Shown here: positions 27,138 through 35,389 of the stretch, in pieces
How the letters are laid out: the number at the start of each line of letters is the position of its first letter
Position numbering within the stretch: position 1 is the first letter of the stretch
From: Albidovulum denitrificans
GTDB taxonomy: Bacteria; Pseudomonadota; Alphaproteobacteria; Rhodobacterales; Rhodobacteraceae
Direction: 5' to 3'
Length of the DNA stretch: 64,000 nt
NCBI RefSeq assembly: GCF_002973535.1
Contig: NZ_PVEP01000001.1
Span: 620,001-684,000 of the forward strand
Notes under the pieces: generated by a model
The model's database searches: none
What the model was told of the DNA's origin: nothing
What the model saw: the letters and a program-made list of their open reading frames with translations, nothing else
Position numbers and translations under genes: made by a program

Positions 27138-28517
27138 ATGTCCCTCGACGCCGTCCTGGCCCGTATCGACGACACCCTTCCAGAAGCGATGGAACGGCTT
27201 TTCGGCCTCATGCGCATTCCGTCGATTTCCACCGATCCGGCTTACAGGGAAGACTGCGCCAAGGCCGCCGACTGGCTGGCCAAGGACCTGGAATCGCTGG
27301 GTTTCGACGCCTCGGCGCGCAAGACGCCGGGCCATCCGATGGTGGTTGGCCATGCGGGCGGTGCGGGCAAGCACCTGCTCTTTTACGGCCATTACGACGT
27401 GCAGCCGGTCGATCCGCTGTCGCAGTGGAAGACCCCGCCCTTCGAACCCGCGATCGAGGACACGCCGAACGGAAAAGTGATCCGGGGCCGCGGGTCATCG
27501 GATGACAAGGGCCAGTTGATGACCTTTATCGAGGCCTGCCGCGCCTGGAAGGCGGTGCATGGCACCCTGCCCGGCAAGATCACGGTGTTCCTTGAGGGGG
27601 AAGAGGAATCGGGGTCGCCCTCCCTCATCCCCTTCATGCACGAAAACGCGGGCGAGCTGACGGCCGAGATCGCGCTGATCTGCGATACTTCCATGGTCTC
27701 CCCCGGTGTGCCGTCCATCGCCGGGCAGTTGCGCGGGATGCTGAAGGACGAATTCACCCTGCACGGGCCGAAGATCGACCTGCATTCGGGCCATTACGGC
27801 GGGCCGGGCCTGAACCCGCTGCGCGAGATTGCGAAGATCGTCGCCTCCTTCCACGATCCCGAAACCGGCCGCGTCGCGGTCGAGGGGTTCTATGACGGCG
27901 TGCATGAGGTGCCGCCCGCGCTGCTGGAGCAATGGAACAACACCGGCTTTGACGAGAAGGACTATCTGACCAGCGTCGGCTACACCGTCCCGCATGGCGA
28001 ACAGGGCTATTCCACGCTGGAACAGCAATGGTCGCGCCCGACGCTTGAGATCAACGGGCTTTGGGGCGGCTATCAGGGCGCCGGGTCGAAAACCGTCATC
28101 CCGGCCGAGGCGCATTGCAAGATCACCTGCCGACTGGTCGGCGACATGGACCCCGACGACCTGCGCGAAAAGATCCGCGCCCATGTCGCGGCGCGCCTGC
28201 CGGTCGATGCGCGGGTGACATGGGACAGCGACCTCGAAGGTTCCCCCGCCGCCGTGATGAACACCGACCGGCCGGAATTCGCCGCCGCGAAACGGGCGCT
28301 GTCGGACGAATGGGACCGCGAGGCGGTGATCGTCGGCATGGGCGGGTCGATCCCCATCGCCGGTTTCTTCAAGGAAATCCTTGGCATGGACGCGATGTTG
28401 ATCGGGTTCGCCAATGATGACGACGCGATCCACAGCCCGAATGAGAAATATGACGTGAAGAGCTTTCACAAGGGCATTCGGAGCTGGGCGCGCATCCTTG
28501 CCGCGCTGAACGAATGA
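27138..28517 (+). CDS. M20-family metallopeptidase (dipeptidase-like)
   Basis: This 459-residue cytoplasmic zinc peptidase belongs to the M20 (ArgE/DapE/carnosinase) family. Metal and catalytic motifs are present in order: [24 protein letters not shown] and [10 protein letters not shown] (catalytic Glu and zinc-binding Glu), plus a C-terminal His in [10 protein letters not shown]. The lid domain lies between about residues 200 and 360. It is the first gene of a three-gene operon in which each stop overlaps the next start by four bases. A dipeptidase or N-acyl amino acid hydrolase is likely; the substrate is not known. Confidence 0.92.
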   Translation: MSLDAVLARIDDTLPEAMERLFGLMRIPSISTDPAYREDCAKAADWLAKDLESLGFDASARKTPGHPMVVGHAGGAGKHLLFYGHYDVQPVDPLSQWKTPPFEPAIEDTPNGKVIRGRGSSDDKGQLMTFIEACRAWKAVHGTLPGKITVFLEGEEESGSPSLIPFMHENAGELTAEIALICDTSMVSPGVPSIAGQLRGMLKDEFTLHGPKIDLHSGHYGGPGLNPLREIAKIVASFHDPETGRVAVEGFYDGVHEVPPALLEQWNNTGFDEKDYLTSVGYTVPHGEQGYSTLEQQWSRPTLEINGLWGGYQGAGSKTVIPAEAHCKITCRLVGDMDPDDLREKIRAHVAARLPVDARVTWDSDLEGSPAAVMNTDRPEFAAAKRALSDEWDREAVIVGMGGSIPIAGFFKEILGMDAMLIGFANDDDAIHSPNEKYDVKSFHKGIRSWARILAALNE

Positions 28518-29377
28518 CGGGCTTTGCCGGGCATCGGATCGCCGTGAACGGGCAGGAGATCGCCTGTTCCACCGGCGGTTCCGGCCCGGCGGTCCTGCTG
28601 CTGCACGGCTTCCCGCAGACCCGCGCGTTATGGCACAAGGTGGCGCCGGTGCTGGCCGGGCATTTCACCGTCGTGACCGCCGATCTGCGCGGCTATGGCG
28701 CGTCCTCGAAGCCCGAAGGGGTGGAAAACTACACCTTCCGCGAGATGGGCCGCGACATGGCGGCGCTGATGGCGGCGCTTGGGCATGATCGCTTTGACCT
28801 TGCAGGCCATGACCGGGGCGCGCGGGTGGCGCACCGGATGGCGCTGGACGATGACGCGGGCCGGATCGGCAGGCTGGTGCTGATGGACATCGTGCCGACC
28901 CAACACCTGCTTTGCGACCTCACAAGGCAGGTCGCGGCGAGCTATTACCACTGGTTCTTCCTCGCCCAGCCGGAACCCTTCCCCGAACGGCTGATCCTGT
29001 CCGACCCCGACTATTTCTTCGAAAGCTGCCTTCTGGGCTGGGGCGGTGCGCGGCTGGACGATTTCGATGCAGACCAGCTGGAGGCCTACCGCACGGCCTG
29101 GCGCGACCCGAAGACCGTGCGCGCGATGTGCGACGACTACCGCGCCGCCGCCAGCCTCGATTTCGCGCTGGATGAGGGCGATCTGGGCCGCAAGGTCCCC
29201 CACCCCGCGCTTGTCCTTTACGGCGCGGCGGGCGCCATGGCGCGGGCCTATGACGTGCCTGCCACCTGGGCCGACCGGCTGGCCGACATGCGCTCTGCAA
29301 CCATCCCCGGCGGGCATTTCTTCATCGACACCGCACCCGGGGAAACGGCCCGCGCGCTTCTGGAGTTCCTGACATGA
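28514..29377 (+). CDS. Alpha/beta hydrolase, fluoroacetate (haloacetate) dehalogenase-like
   Basis: This 287-residue alpha/beta hydrolase closely matches the fluoroacetate dehalogenase pattern. The nucleophile is Asp100 in LAGHDRGARV (not Ser), with Arg101 and Arg104 placed to bind a carboxylate, acid Asp125 and catalytic His268 (PGGHFF). His146-Trp147 (YYHWFFLAQP) and Tyr209 correspond to the halide pocket of the Rhodopseudomonas enzyme RPA1163, as recalled. It would hydrolyse the carbon-halogen bond of haloacetates to glycolate. The same fold includes epoxide hydrolases, so the activity needs proof. It sits between an M20 peptidase and an acetyltransferase gene. Confidence 0.85.
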   Translation: MTGFAGHRIAVNGQEIACSTGGSGPAVLLLHGFPQTRALWHKVAPVLAGHFTVVTADLRGYGASSKPEGVENYTFREMGRDMAALMAALGHDRFDLAGHDRGARVAHRMALDDDAGRIGRLVLMDIVPTQHLLCDLTRQVAASYYHWFFLAQPEPFPERLILSDPDYFFESCLLGWGGARLDDFDADQLEAYRTAWRDPKTVRAMCDDYRAAASLDFALDEGDLGRKVPHPALVLYGAAGAMARAYDVPATWADRLADMRSATIPGGHFFIDTAPGETARALLEFLT

Positions 29378-29817
29378 CCCCGACCATCCGCGACGCGCGG
29401 GCAGAGGATGAGGCCGGGTGGCGGCGCCTCTGGCAGGCCTACCTGACCTTCTACGACCATCCGCTACCGGAAGAGACGACCGCCTTCACCTGGGCGCGGC
29501 TGATGTCACCGGATTCCGCGCTGAACATGCGCCTTGCCGTGAACGGCCCCGACATCCTCGGCTTCGCCATCCATCAGCATCACGCCTCGACCTGGGTCGC
29601 GGGCGACGACTGCTATCTTGAGGACCTTTTTGTCGATGAAGCGCAACGTGGCGGCGGTATCGGCCGGGCGCTGATCGACGATCTGAGGGCGCTTGCCCGC
29701 GCGAAGGGCTGGAAACGCCTCTACTGGCACACCGGCCGCGACAACGCCCGCGCCCGCGCCCTTTACGACAGCTACACGCCCGAGGACGGGCATGTGCGCT
29801 ATCGCATGACGCTTTGA
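29374..29817 (+). CDS. GNAT-family N-acetyltransferase
   Basis: This 147-residue acetyl-CoA-dependent N-acyltransferase has the motif A region DLFVDEAQRGGGIGRALIDDL for CoA binding and the C-terminal motif region DNARARALYDSY. It overlaps the dehalogenase-like gene by four bases and ends the operon before a GC-rich hairpin. The acceptor is not predictable. Confidence 0.9.
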   Translation: MTPTIRDARAEDEAGWRRLWQAYLTFYDHPLPEETTAFTWARLMSPDSALNMRLAVNGPDILGFAIHQHHASTWVAGDDCYLEDLFVDEAQRGGGIGRALIDDLRALARAKGWKRLYWHTGRDNARARALYDSYTPEDGHVRYRMTL

Positions 29818-29830
29818 GGCGGGCGGAGGC

Positions 29831-29852
29831 CGGGCGGGCCTGAACCCGCCCG
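29831..29852. terminator. Bidirectional terminator hairpin between convergent genes
   Basis: CGGGCGGG (29831-29838) pairs perfectly with CCCGCCCG (29845-29852) around CCTGAA. It lies between the GNAT gene (plus) and the PhoD-like gene (minus). A second short inverted repeat, CCGGTT/AACCGG (29855-29874), overlaps the end of the PhoD-like gene. No T-run is present. Confidence 0.5.
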
Positions 29853-29859
29853 GTCCGGT

Positions 29860-31401
29860 TCAGGCCAGAACCGGCTGAAGTTCAACCGACCAGAGTTCGG
29901 TATCGGCCACATCCATCAGGCGCACGCTCATCACCCGGGTCGCCGCCGAGATATCGACCTTGCCGAAGAACTGAAGCCCGTCGGAAGGCGGCAGGTTCGC
30001 GCCCTGCGCCTCGCTCGGGTGCTTGGCAAAGCGGATCTCGGGGCCGAAGGTGTTGTCATAGCCGTTCGGCCCGAACGTCCCGGCATGAAGCGGACCAGAG
30101 ACGAATTCCCAGAACGGTTCGAAGTCCTGAAACTGCGCCCGGTCAGGGCTGTAGTGATGCGCGGCGGTGTAATGCACGTCGGCGGTCAGCCAGACGGTAT
30201 TGGTCACGCGGGCATGTTTGATGAAGCTCAGCACCTCGGCGATGTCGAGTTCCCGGCCAAGCGCCGGCCCGTCGCCATTCGCGGCATTCTCAAACGCCGT
30301 GTCGCCGTCCTTGACCACCATCCCGATCGGCATGTCGGCCGCGATCACCTTCCAGACCGCACGGCTTGCCGCCAGTTCACGCTTCAGCCAGGCTTTCTGC
30401 TCGGCGCCAAGGAAGGGCGCGCCGCCGGGTTCGTCATTCGCGGTGTTGTCACCCCGGTAGCTGCGCATGTCGATGAAGAAGATGTCCAGAAGCGGCCCGT
30501 AGGCAACCTTGCGGTAGACCCGATAAGGCTCCGACAGGTTTGAGCGGATCGGATACATCTCATGAAAGGCGCGCGCCGAACGCGACGACAGCAGTTGCAT
30601 GGACTTGACGGTATAGCGGTCGTCCGTGGCGAGGATTTCATCGGGATACCAGTTGTTCGTCACCTCATGGTCGTCCCACTGGTAAAAGACCGGCACATCG
30701 GCGTTGAAGGCGCGCACGTTCCGGTCGAGCATGTTGTAAAGATGCTGGCCACGGAATTCGTCCAGCGTCTCGGCTACCTTGGACTTGGCCTCGGTCAGCA
30801 GGTTCTTCCACTTTGTGCCGTCCTTGAGGTCGACCTCGGCCACCATCGGGCCATCGGCATAGACGGTATCGCCGGAATGGATCAGGAAGTCGGGCCGATG
30901 CGCGGCCATCGTGGCATAGGTCTTCATCCCGCCGCGCGCCTCGTCGATGCCCCAGCCCTGCCCAGCCGTATCGCCGGACCAGACGAAGGAAATGTCGCGC
31001 AGGCCCATCGGCGCCGTGCGGAAATGCCCCGTGACGGGTTCGGAGGTCGCATTGGCATCGGCCAGATCGCGCATCGTGACGCGGTAGAAGATGTCCTGAT
31101 CCGAGGGCAGCCCGTCGAGCAGAAGCTTGCCGGTGAAATCGGTCGGCGCGCCGACGTCCAGCGGCTGCACGCGGGTGGCATCGGCGAAACCTTCGGTCGT
31201 CGCCCATTCGATCATCATCTTCGCCTCGCGGTCGGCGCGCGCCCAGATCACCGCCCCGTCATGGGTGACATCGCCGGACTGGACGCCATGGGTGATAAGC
31301 GGTCGCGACTGCGCCCGGCTGAGAGACGGCAGGGCGAGGCTTGTGGCAAAGGCGGTCGATCCGATCAGGGTCTGGCGGCGGGACATACGGATGGCAGGCA
31401 T
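29860..31401 (-). CDS. PhoD-like alkaline phosphatase/phosphodiesterase, Tat-exported
   Basis: This 513-residue exported metallophosphatase of the PhoD family releases phosphate from phosphodiesters and monoesters in the periplasm. The N-terminus carries a twin-arginine signal (SRRQTLIG followed by a hydrophobic stretch and SRAQS). PhoD motifs FVWSGDTAGQGWG, LIHSGDTVYADGP, WDDHEVTNNW and WLTADVHYTAAHHY supply the metal ligands. The ATG at 31386 (MSRRQTL) is an alternative start. No Pho box was recognised. Confidence 0.94.
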   Translation of the reverse strand: MPAIRMSRRQTLIGSTAFATSLALPSLSRAQSRPLITHGVQSGDVTHDGAVIWARADREAKMMIEWATTEGFADATRVQPLDVGAPTDFTGKLLLDGLPSDQDIFYRVTMRDLADANATSEPVTGHFRTAPMGLRDISFVWSGDTAGQGWGIDEARGGMKTYATMAAHRPDFLIHSGDTVYADGPMVAEVDLKDGTKWKNLLTEAKSKVAETLDEFRGQHLYNMLDRNVRAFNADVPVFYQWDDHEVTNNWYPDEILATDDRYTVKSMQLLSSRSARAFHEMYPIRSNLSEPYRVYRKVAYGPLLDIFFIDMRSYRGDNTANDEPGGAPFLGAEQKAWLKRELAASRAVWKVIAADMPIGMVVKDGDTAFENAANGDGPALGRELDIAEVLSFIKHARVTNTVWLTADVHYTAAHHYSPDRAQFQDFEPFWEFVSGPLHAGTFGPNGYDNTFGPEIRFAKHPSEAQGANLPPSDGLQFFGKVDISAATRVMSVRLMDVADTELWSVELQPVLA

Positions 31402-31504
31402 GGATGATCTCCGAAACGGGTTGCTTCACAGGCCTGCGGTACGGCACCATCGTGTCGCCCCGATGCCGGGGCGATGACGTTTGGGAAACGGTTTGGTAAC
31501 GCCC

Positions 31505-31726
31505 CTACCCGCGCAGCAGCGCCATGCGGATCAGTTTCGCGATCAGCACCGCCCAGGGCGCGGCGTGAAGCATGAGGTCGAAGATATCGAGCGGCCTGAC
31601 CAGCGTCCCGGCGACCAGCATCTTCAGCTTTTCCCAGAGATGCGGTTCGGGGAAAAACGGCGCAAGTCCCAGCGTCAGAGCCGCCAGAACGGCGATGTTC
31701 ATCGGTATCCTGTCGAGAATCTCCAC
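31505..31726 (-). CDS. Small conserved membrane protein, 73 residues, GTG start
   Basis: This short protein has two hydrophobic segments separated by a proline- and charge-rich loop (APFFPEPHLWEKLKML, then RPLDIFDLMLHAAPW). I recall similar small proteins in proteobacteria, sometimes loosely labelled RND-transporter related; the function is unknown. The GTG at 31726 is preferred because AAAGGGGAA lies six bases upstream and it yields MEILDRIP. The frame is open a further 19 codons, to 31783, without a plausible start signal. Confidence 0.7.
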   Translation of the reverse strand: MEILDRIPMNIAVLAALTLGLAPFFPEPHLWEKLKMLVAGTLVRPLDIFDLMLHAAPWAVLIAKLIRMALLRG

Positions 31727-31817
31727 CGCGTTCCCCTTTCTCCTGCGCCCATGGGGCATAGCCGAAAGACAAGCGACCGTCACCGGGACGAATCAACGCG
31801 GGCGGGGCGGGGAGAGG

Positions 31818-31894
31818 TGGCGCGGTTGACGGGGCTCGAACCCGCGACCCCCGGCGTGACAGGCCGGTACTCTAACCGACTGAGCTACAACCGC
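31818..31894 (-). tRNA. tRNA-Asp (GTC), second of tandem pair
   Basis: On the minus strand GCGGTTG pairs with CAACCGC as the acceptor stem, and the anticodon loop CCTGTCACG gives anticodon GTC. The T-loop GGGTTCGAGCCC and an encoded CCA end are present, for 77 bases in all. It differs from the upstream copy by one base in the D-stem/loop region (TCGGT versus TTGGT). Confidence 0.96.
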
Positions 31895-31951
31895 GCATGG
31901 GTGCCATTTCTGGCGGTCCCTTTCGGGAACGGCTCGGGCGATCCGGGGTGG

Positions 31952-32028
31952 TGGCGCGGTTGACGGGGCTCGAACCCGCGACCCCCGGCGTGACAGGCCG
32001 GTACTCTAACCAACTGAGCTACAACCGC
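31952..32028 (-). tRNA. tRNA-Asp (GTC), first of tandem pair
   Basis: This is the promoter-proximal copy, with the same acceptor stem, GTC anticodon, T-arm and encoded CCA as its neighbour 57 bases downstream. A consensus-like promoter lies about 40 bases upstream. Confidence 0.96.
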
Positions 32029-32067
32029 GTGTCCACCCGCCCGGATCGCCGCCCGAGCGTGGAGTGC

Positions 32068-32096
32068 GTAATAGGCATGCGCGCGGGTCCCGTCAA
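32068..32096 (-). promoter_or_regulatory. Sigma-70-type promoter of the tRNA-Asp pair
   Basis: On the minus strand TTGACG (32096-32091) and TATTAC (32073-32068) are separated by exactly 17 bases, a near-consensus housekeeping promoter. The first tRNA begins 40 bases downstream of the -10 element. Confidence 0.7.
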
Positions 32097-32143
32097 GCGC
32101 TGCCGAACGCTTTTTGATGCCGCCGTCGCGACGGCCCCGCACG

Positions 32144-32581
32144 TCAGGCCAGAAGCGTGGCCAGACGCCTGAGCGCGAGGTCGTAACCTTCCGTCCCGCA
32201 GCCCGCGATCACCCCGTCCGCGCGCAGCGAGACATAGGAGTGATGGCGGAACGCCTCGCGCTTGTGGATGTTGGAGATATGGACCTCGATCACCGGGCCG
32301 TCGAAGGCGTTCAGCGCGTCGAGGATGGCGACCGAAGTATGGGTGAAAGCGCCCGGATTGATGACGATCCCGGCGGCCTTGTCGCGCGCCTCATGGATCC
32401 AGCCGATCAGCTCGCCCTCATGGTTGGACTGAAGGCCACGCACCGTCAGGCCAAGCGCCTTCGCAACGCCGCCCGCGCGGGCCAGCACGTCCTCCAGCGT
32501 CTCGCCCCCGTAGATCTCCGGCTGGCGGCGACCAAGGAGGTTCAGGTTCGGCCCGTTCAAAATGTAGATCTGCTTGTCCAT
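32144..32581 (-). CDS. aroQ: Type II 3-dehydroquinate dehydratase
   Basis: This 145-residue enzyme of the shikimate pathway dehydrates 3-dehydroquinate to 3-dehydroshikimate and forms a dodecamer. Type II signatures are [17 protein letters not shown], with catalytic Tyr24, then [10 protein letters not shown] and the His-containing [18 protein letters not shown]. The start [12 protein letters not shown] at 32581 matches the family; the longer open frame adds a basic stretch not found in AroQ. Confidence 0.97.
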   Translation of the reverse strand: MDKQIYILNGPNLNLLGRRQPEIYGGETLEDVLARAGGVAKALGLTVRGLQSNHEGELIGWIHEARDKAAGIVINPGAFTHTSVAILDALNAFDGPVIEVHISNIHKREAFRHHSYVSLRADGVIAGCGTEGYDLALRRLATLLA

Positions 32582-32698
32582 CGGCCTGCCCTTCGCGGTC
32601 TTGCACCTGCCGCCCTTGTAGCCCGCTTTCACCGCCCGCGCACCCATGCCGCGCGCCTTTGTCGGCGGACGTGTCGTTCCGGCGTCAGGGGGGGCGCG

Positions 32699-34438
32699 TC
32701 AGACCGCGTCTCGGATCGCCGCAAGCAGGACATGGGCCGAGGCGGCGCCGGGGTCCACATGGCCGATGGAGCGCGCCCCAAGCTTGGCCGACCGGCCCCG
32801 GCGGCTTTCGATCGTGGCGGTGTGGTCGCGCCCCTTTCGCGCGCCTTCGGCGGCGGCGGCGAGGCAGGCGCGCAGGTCGCCACCCCCGGCCAGTGCGGCC
32901 CGCGCCGCCTCGAGCGCAGGCACCCAGGCGTCGATCATCGTCTTGTCGCCCACCGCGGCCCCGCCACGCGCAAGGATGCCGTCGCACATCCCCGCCACCC
33001 AGGCGACCAACGCCCCGGCGTCAAGGTTCAGCCGGTCCGACACCGCCGCCCCGGCGCTGCGGAAGGCGCTGGCGTAAAGCGGGCCGGAGGAGGCGCCGAC
33101 AGCATCGAGGAACGCCTTGGCCATGCGGTCGGAGGTCTCGCTTACCGTCTCATCCCCCGGCGCGGCGTCCAGGGCCTTGCGCACGGCGGTCCAGCCGATA
33201 TCCATCGTTATGCCGTGGTCGCCATCGCCGATCACGCCGTCAAGCTCCGACAGCCAGTCGCGGTTTTCGGCAATCGCATCGCCCGCCTTCCGCATCATCG
33301 CGCGGAAGATCGCGGGCGTGACCTCACCCTCCGTCTTCAGCGTGCTGCGATCCACCACCGCTTTCGCCTGCGCATTCCCCGCCGCCCTGCGGACCCGGCG
33401 CCCGGCGGCGGGCGGCAGGACGTTGCCGACCGTCAGCGCGGGCGTCCGGCAGGGCGTGTCGAGCAAGGCCTTGAGGTCGGCGTCAAGCTTCATCAGCGTG
33501 ACCGAAGCCCCGGCCATTTCCAGCGAGGTCGCGTATTCGCCGACCCAGGAATGATGGATCGCCACGCCGAGCGATTTGAGCGTCTGCGCCACGCGGCGGT
33601 GGATGATGTAAAGCTCAAGCTGCCCGGTCGCGCCAAGGCCGTTGACCAGCACCGCGACCTCATCCCCCGCAGCCAGGCCAAGATCGGCGATCACCGGGGC
33701 CAGCAATTCGTCCGTCACCGCGTCCGCCGGTTCCAGCTTGCCACGCCGCATCCCCGGCTCGCCATGCAGGCCCATGCCGATTTCCATCTCGTCATGACCG
33801 ATCTCGAAATTCGGTTTGCCGGTCTGGGGCATGGAACAGGCGCTGAGCGCCACGCCCATCGACCGGGTGTTGGCGTTCGCGGCGCGCGCGGCGGCCTCGC
33901 AGCCGTCAAGGTCGCGGCCCTGTTCGGCGGCCGCCCCCGCGACCTTGAAGACAAAGAAATCGCCCGCGATGCCGCGCCGTTCGCCCGCCCGTTCGGCGGG
34001 GGCCGAGGCGACATCGTCGGTGACCTGCACCGACCGCGCCGGGATGCCCGCCGCCGTGCATTCCTCCGCCGCCATGTCGAAGTTCATCACATCGCCGGTG
34101 TAATTGCCGTAAAGGAACATCACCCCGGCCCCGCCCTCGACCGCGCGGGCGGCATCCATGATCTGTTCCGGGCTGGGCGAGGCAAAGACATTGCCGACCG
34201 CCGCCGCATCGGCCAGACCGCGCCCGACATAGCCAGCAAACGCCGGTTCATGCCCCGATCCGCCGCCGATCACGATGCCCACCTTGCCCTCGCGCGGGCC
34301 ATCGACGGCGACCACCGCGCGGCCCGTGGCACCTTCGACCACCAGCATGTCGGGATGGGCGGCGACCATGCCCTCGATCGCCTCGGCGATCAGGTCCTCG
34401 GGCGCGTTGATAAGCTTCTTGGTGCGGATATCGGTCAT
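32699..34438 (-). CDS. Dihydroxyacetone kinase, DhaK-DhaL fusion (ATP-dependent type)
   Basis: This 579-residue fusion has an N-terminal DhaK domain (about 1-330) with GGGSGHEP at 58-65 and His225 in GMGLHGEPG, the residue that binds the triose covalently. The C-terminal DhaL domain (about 370-575) has the ATP/Mg motif GDGDHG at 404-409. Such single-chain kinases phosphorylate dihydroxyacetone or related ketoses such as erythrulose. I chose the ATG at 34438, which follows GAGGGAGGAC. It lies directly behind a broken LysR gene, and aroQ follows 117 bases downstream. Confidence 0.93.
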   Translation of the reverse strand: MTDIRTKKLINAPEDLIAEAIEGMVAAHPDMLVVEGATGRAVVAVDGPREGKVGIVIGGGSGHEPAFAGYVGRGLADAAAVGNVFASPSPEQIMDAARAVEGGAGVMFLYGNYTGDVMNFDMAAEECTAAGIPARSVQVTDDVASAPAERAGERRGIAGDFFVFKVAGAAAEQGRDLDGCEAAARAANANTRSMGVALSACSMPQTGKPNFEIGHDEMEIGMGLHGEPGMRRGKLEPADAVTDELLAPVIADLGLAAGDEVAVLVNGLGATGQLELYIIHRRVAQTLKSLGVAIHHSWVGEYATSLEMAGASVTLMKLDADLKALLDTPCRTPALTVGNVLPPAAGRRVRRAAGNAQAKAVVDRSTLKTEGEVTPAIFRAMMRKAGDAIAENRDWLSELDGVIGDGDHGITMDIGWTAVRKALDAAPGDETVSETSDRMAKAFLDAVGASSGPLYASAFRSAGAAVSDRLNLDAGALVAWVAGMCDGILARGGAAVGDKTMIDAWVPALEAARAALAGGGDLRACLAAAAEGARKGRDHTATIESRRGRSAKLGARSIGHVDPGAASAHVLLAAIRDAV

Positions 34439-34449
34439 GCGGTCCTCCC

Positions 34450-34897
34450 TCAACGGCCTTTGATGAAATCCTTGGCGGCGGCGACCGTCTGGTCAAGCCA
34501 CGGTTTTTCCTGCGCGCGCGTCGATGCGGATGTTCCATTCGGCATTGTCGGCCAGAAACCCCGCGATCCGGGGGCCAAGCCAGCGGACACCGAAGCTGGG
34601 GCTGACCCGGATGATCAGGTTGCGCAGATCGCGCTGCCGGGTGATCGCGCTGCGCACGTTGCGAAGCGCGCCAAAGGCCTGCGCGGCAGTCTGAAACAGG
34701 ATCTCCCCGTCCTGGGTCAGGGTCAGGCGGCGCTTTTCGCGACGGAAAAGCTTCACACCGAACTGGGTTTCCAGATGGCGGATCTGCTGGCTGACGGCAG
34801 AGGGCGAAACGCCAAGCTCCTCCGCCGACTTGGTGACGGAGCCAAGCCGGGCTACGGATTCGAAATACTCGATTGCCTTGATGTTGATGTCACGCAT
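34450..34897 (-). pseudogene. Truncated LysR-family regulator
   Basis: The open frame (34897-34493) encodes 134 residues: a complete LysR helix-turn-helix (AIEYFESVARLGSVTKSAEELGVSPSAVSQQ split across two motifs) and linker helix, but only the first strands of the effector domain (VSPSFGVRWLGPRIAGF). It stops at IDARAGKTVA, where about 300 residues are normal. In another frame the bases just beyond encode KPWLDQTVAAAKDFIKGR and a stop at 34450, which looks like a natural C-terminus. An internal deletion with frame loss is the likely history. The DNA-binding part could still be made. Confidence 0.75.
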
Positions 34898-34907
34898 GGG
34901 CGGAGAT

Positions 34908-35000
34908 TAAAGCGTTTCGGGTTTACGTTGAGAAAGTAAGTATCAGAATTCGAACGAAACAGGTTCAAATTCTGAGTCAGTGTAAACCCGAAATGCTATA
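34908..35000. repeat. 93-bp MITE-like palindromic element, copy 1
   Basis: Terminal inverted repeats TAAAGCGTTTCGGGTTTACG and its imperfect mirror at the right end enclose an inner palindrome around GAATTCGAAC. Ends are TA on both sides. It is nearly identical to the copies at 50931 and 63471, with about six differences from the former by eye. It ends ten bases before the start codon of the truncated LysR gene, in the place of its promoter. Confidence 0.88.
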
Positions 35001-35038
35001 GCGAAAGCCCGAGCGCCGGGCCACAGCGCTTTGCCCGT

Positions 35039-35329
35039 TCAGGGCTTCAGTTCCACCTCGATGAAGCTCATCGGGTCGGGGCCGTTGTTGACGACGTTGT
35101 GTTCGACACCGGCGGCGCGCTTGTAGGCCTCGCCCGCGCGCACCAGAACCTCGCGCACGGCGCCGCCCGGTTCTTCCAGCAGCATCGCGCAATCGGTGAT
35201 CGCGGTGATGACATAGTCCATTCCGTGCCGGTGCCAGCCGGTCTCCGCGCCGGGGACGAAGTCGAAACGGGTCACGCGGACGGCGTCATCCTCGATCAGT
35301 TGCGTGGCGCGGGCTTCGGGCCGGGTCAT
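35039..35329 (-). CDS. Small cupin-domain protein
   Basis: This 96-residue single-domain cupin has motif 1 region GAETGWHRHGMDYVITAITD, which supplies likely metal-binding His residues, and motif 2 region AGEAYKRAAGVEHNVVNNG. It is the last gene of the hyu-liv operon, 60 bases behind the binding-protein gene and separated from it by a hairpin. Proteins like this can be small dioxygenases, isomerases or sensors; no activity can be assigned. Confidence 0.85.
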   Translation of the reverse strand: MTRPEARATQLIEDDAVRVTRFDFVPGAETGWHRHGMDYVITAITDCAMLLEEPGGAVREVLVRAGEAYKRAAGVEHNVVNNGPDPMSFIEVELKP

Positions 35330-35348
35330 GGGTCTGTCTCCTGCAAGG

Positions 35349-35374
35349 GCCGGCCGCGCGGGGGCGCGACCGGC
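35349..35374 (-). terminator. Hairpin between Liv-type binding-protein gene and cupin gene
   Basis: GCCGG-C-CGCGC (35349-35359) pairs with GCGCG-A-CCGGC (35364-35374) around a 4-base loop with one mismatch. It lies 15 bases after the binding-protein stop on the minus strand. It probably limits read-through to the cupin gene. Confidence 0.45.
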
Positions 35375-35389
35375 AAGGGTAGTGAAGCC

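Noticed and set aside
31818-32028. Attachment site or genomic island at the tRNA-Asp pair
   Set aside because: The repeat is explained by two complete tRNA genes, and no integrase or foreign gene lies next to them.
34908-35000. The 93-bp repeats as CRISPR repeats or intrinsic terminators
   Set aside because: The copies are more than 10 kb apart without spacers. The length is fixed, and the TIR plus TA structure fits a mobile element better.
34977-35192. 71-residue frame ending in the element tail ISGLH
   Set aside because: It runs in another frame of the cupin gene and its end is just the repeat element; it is not a gene.
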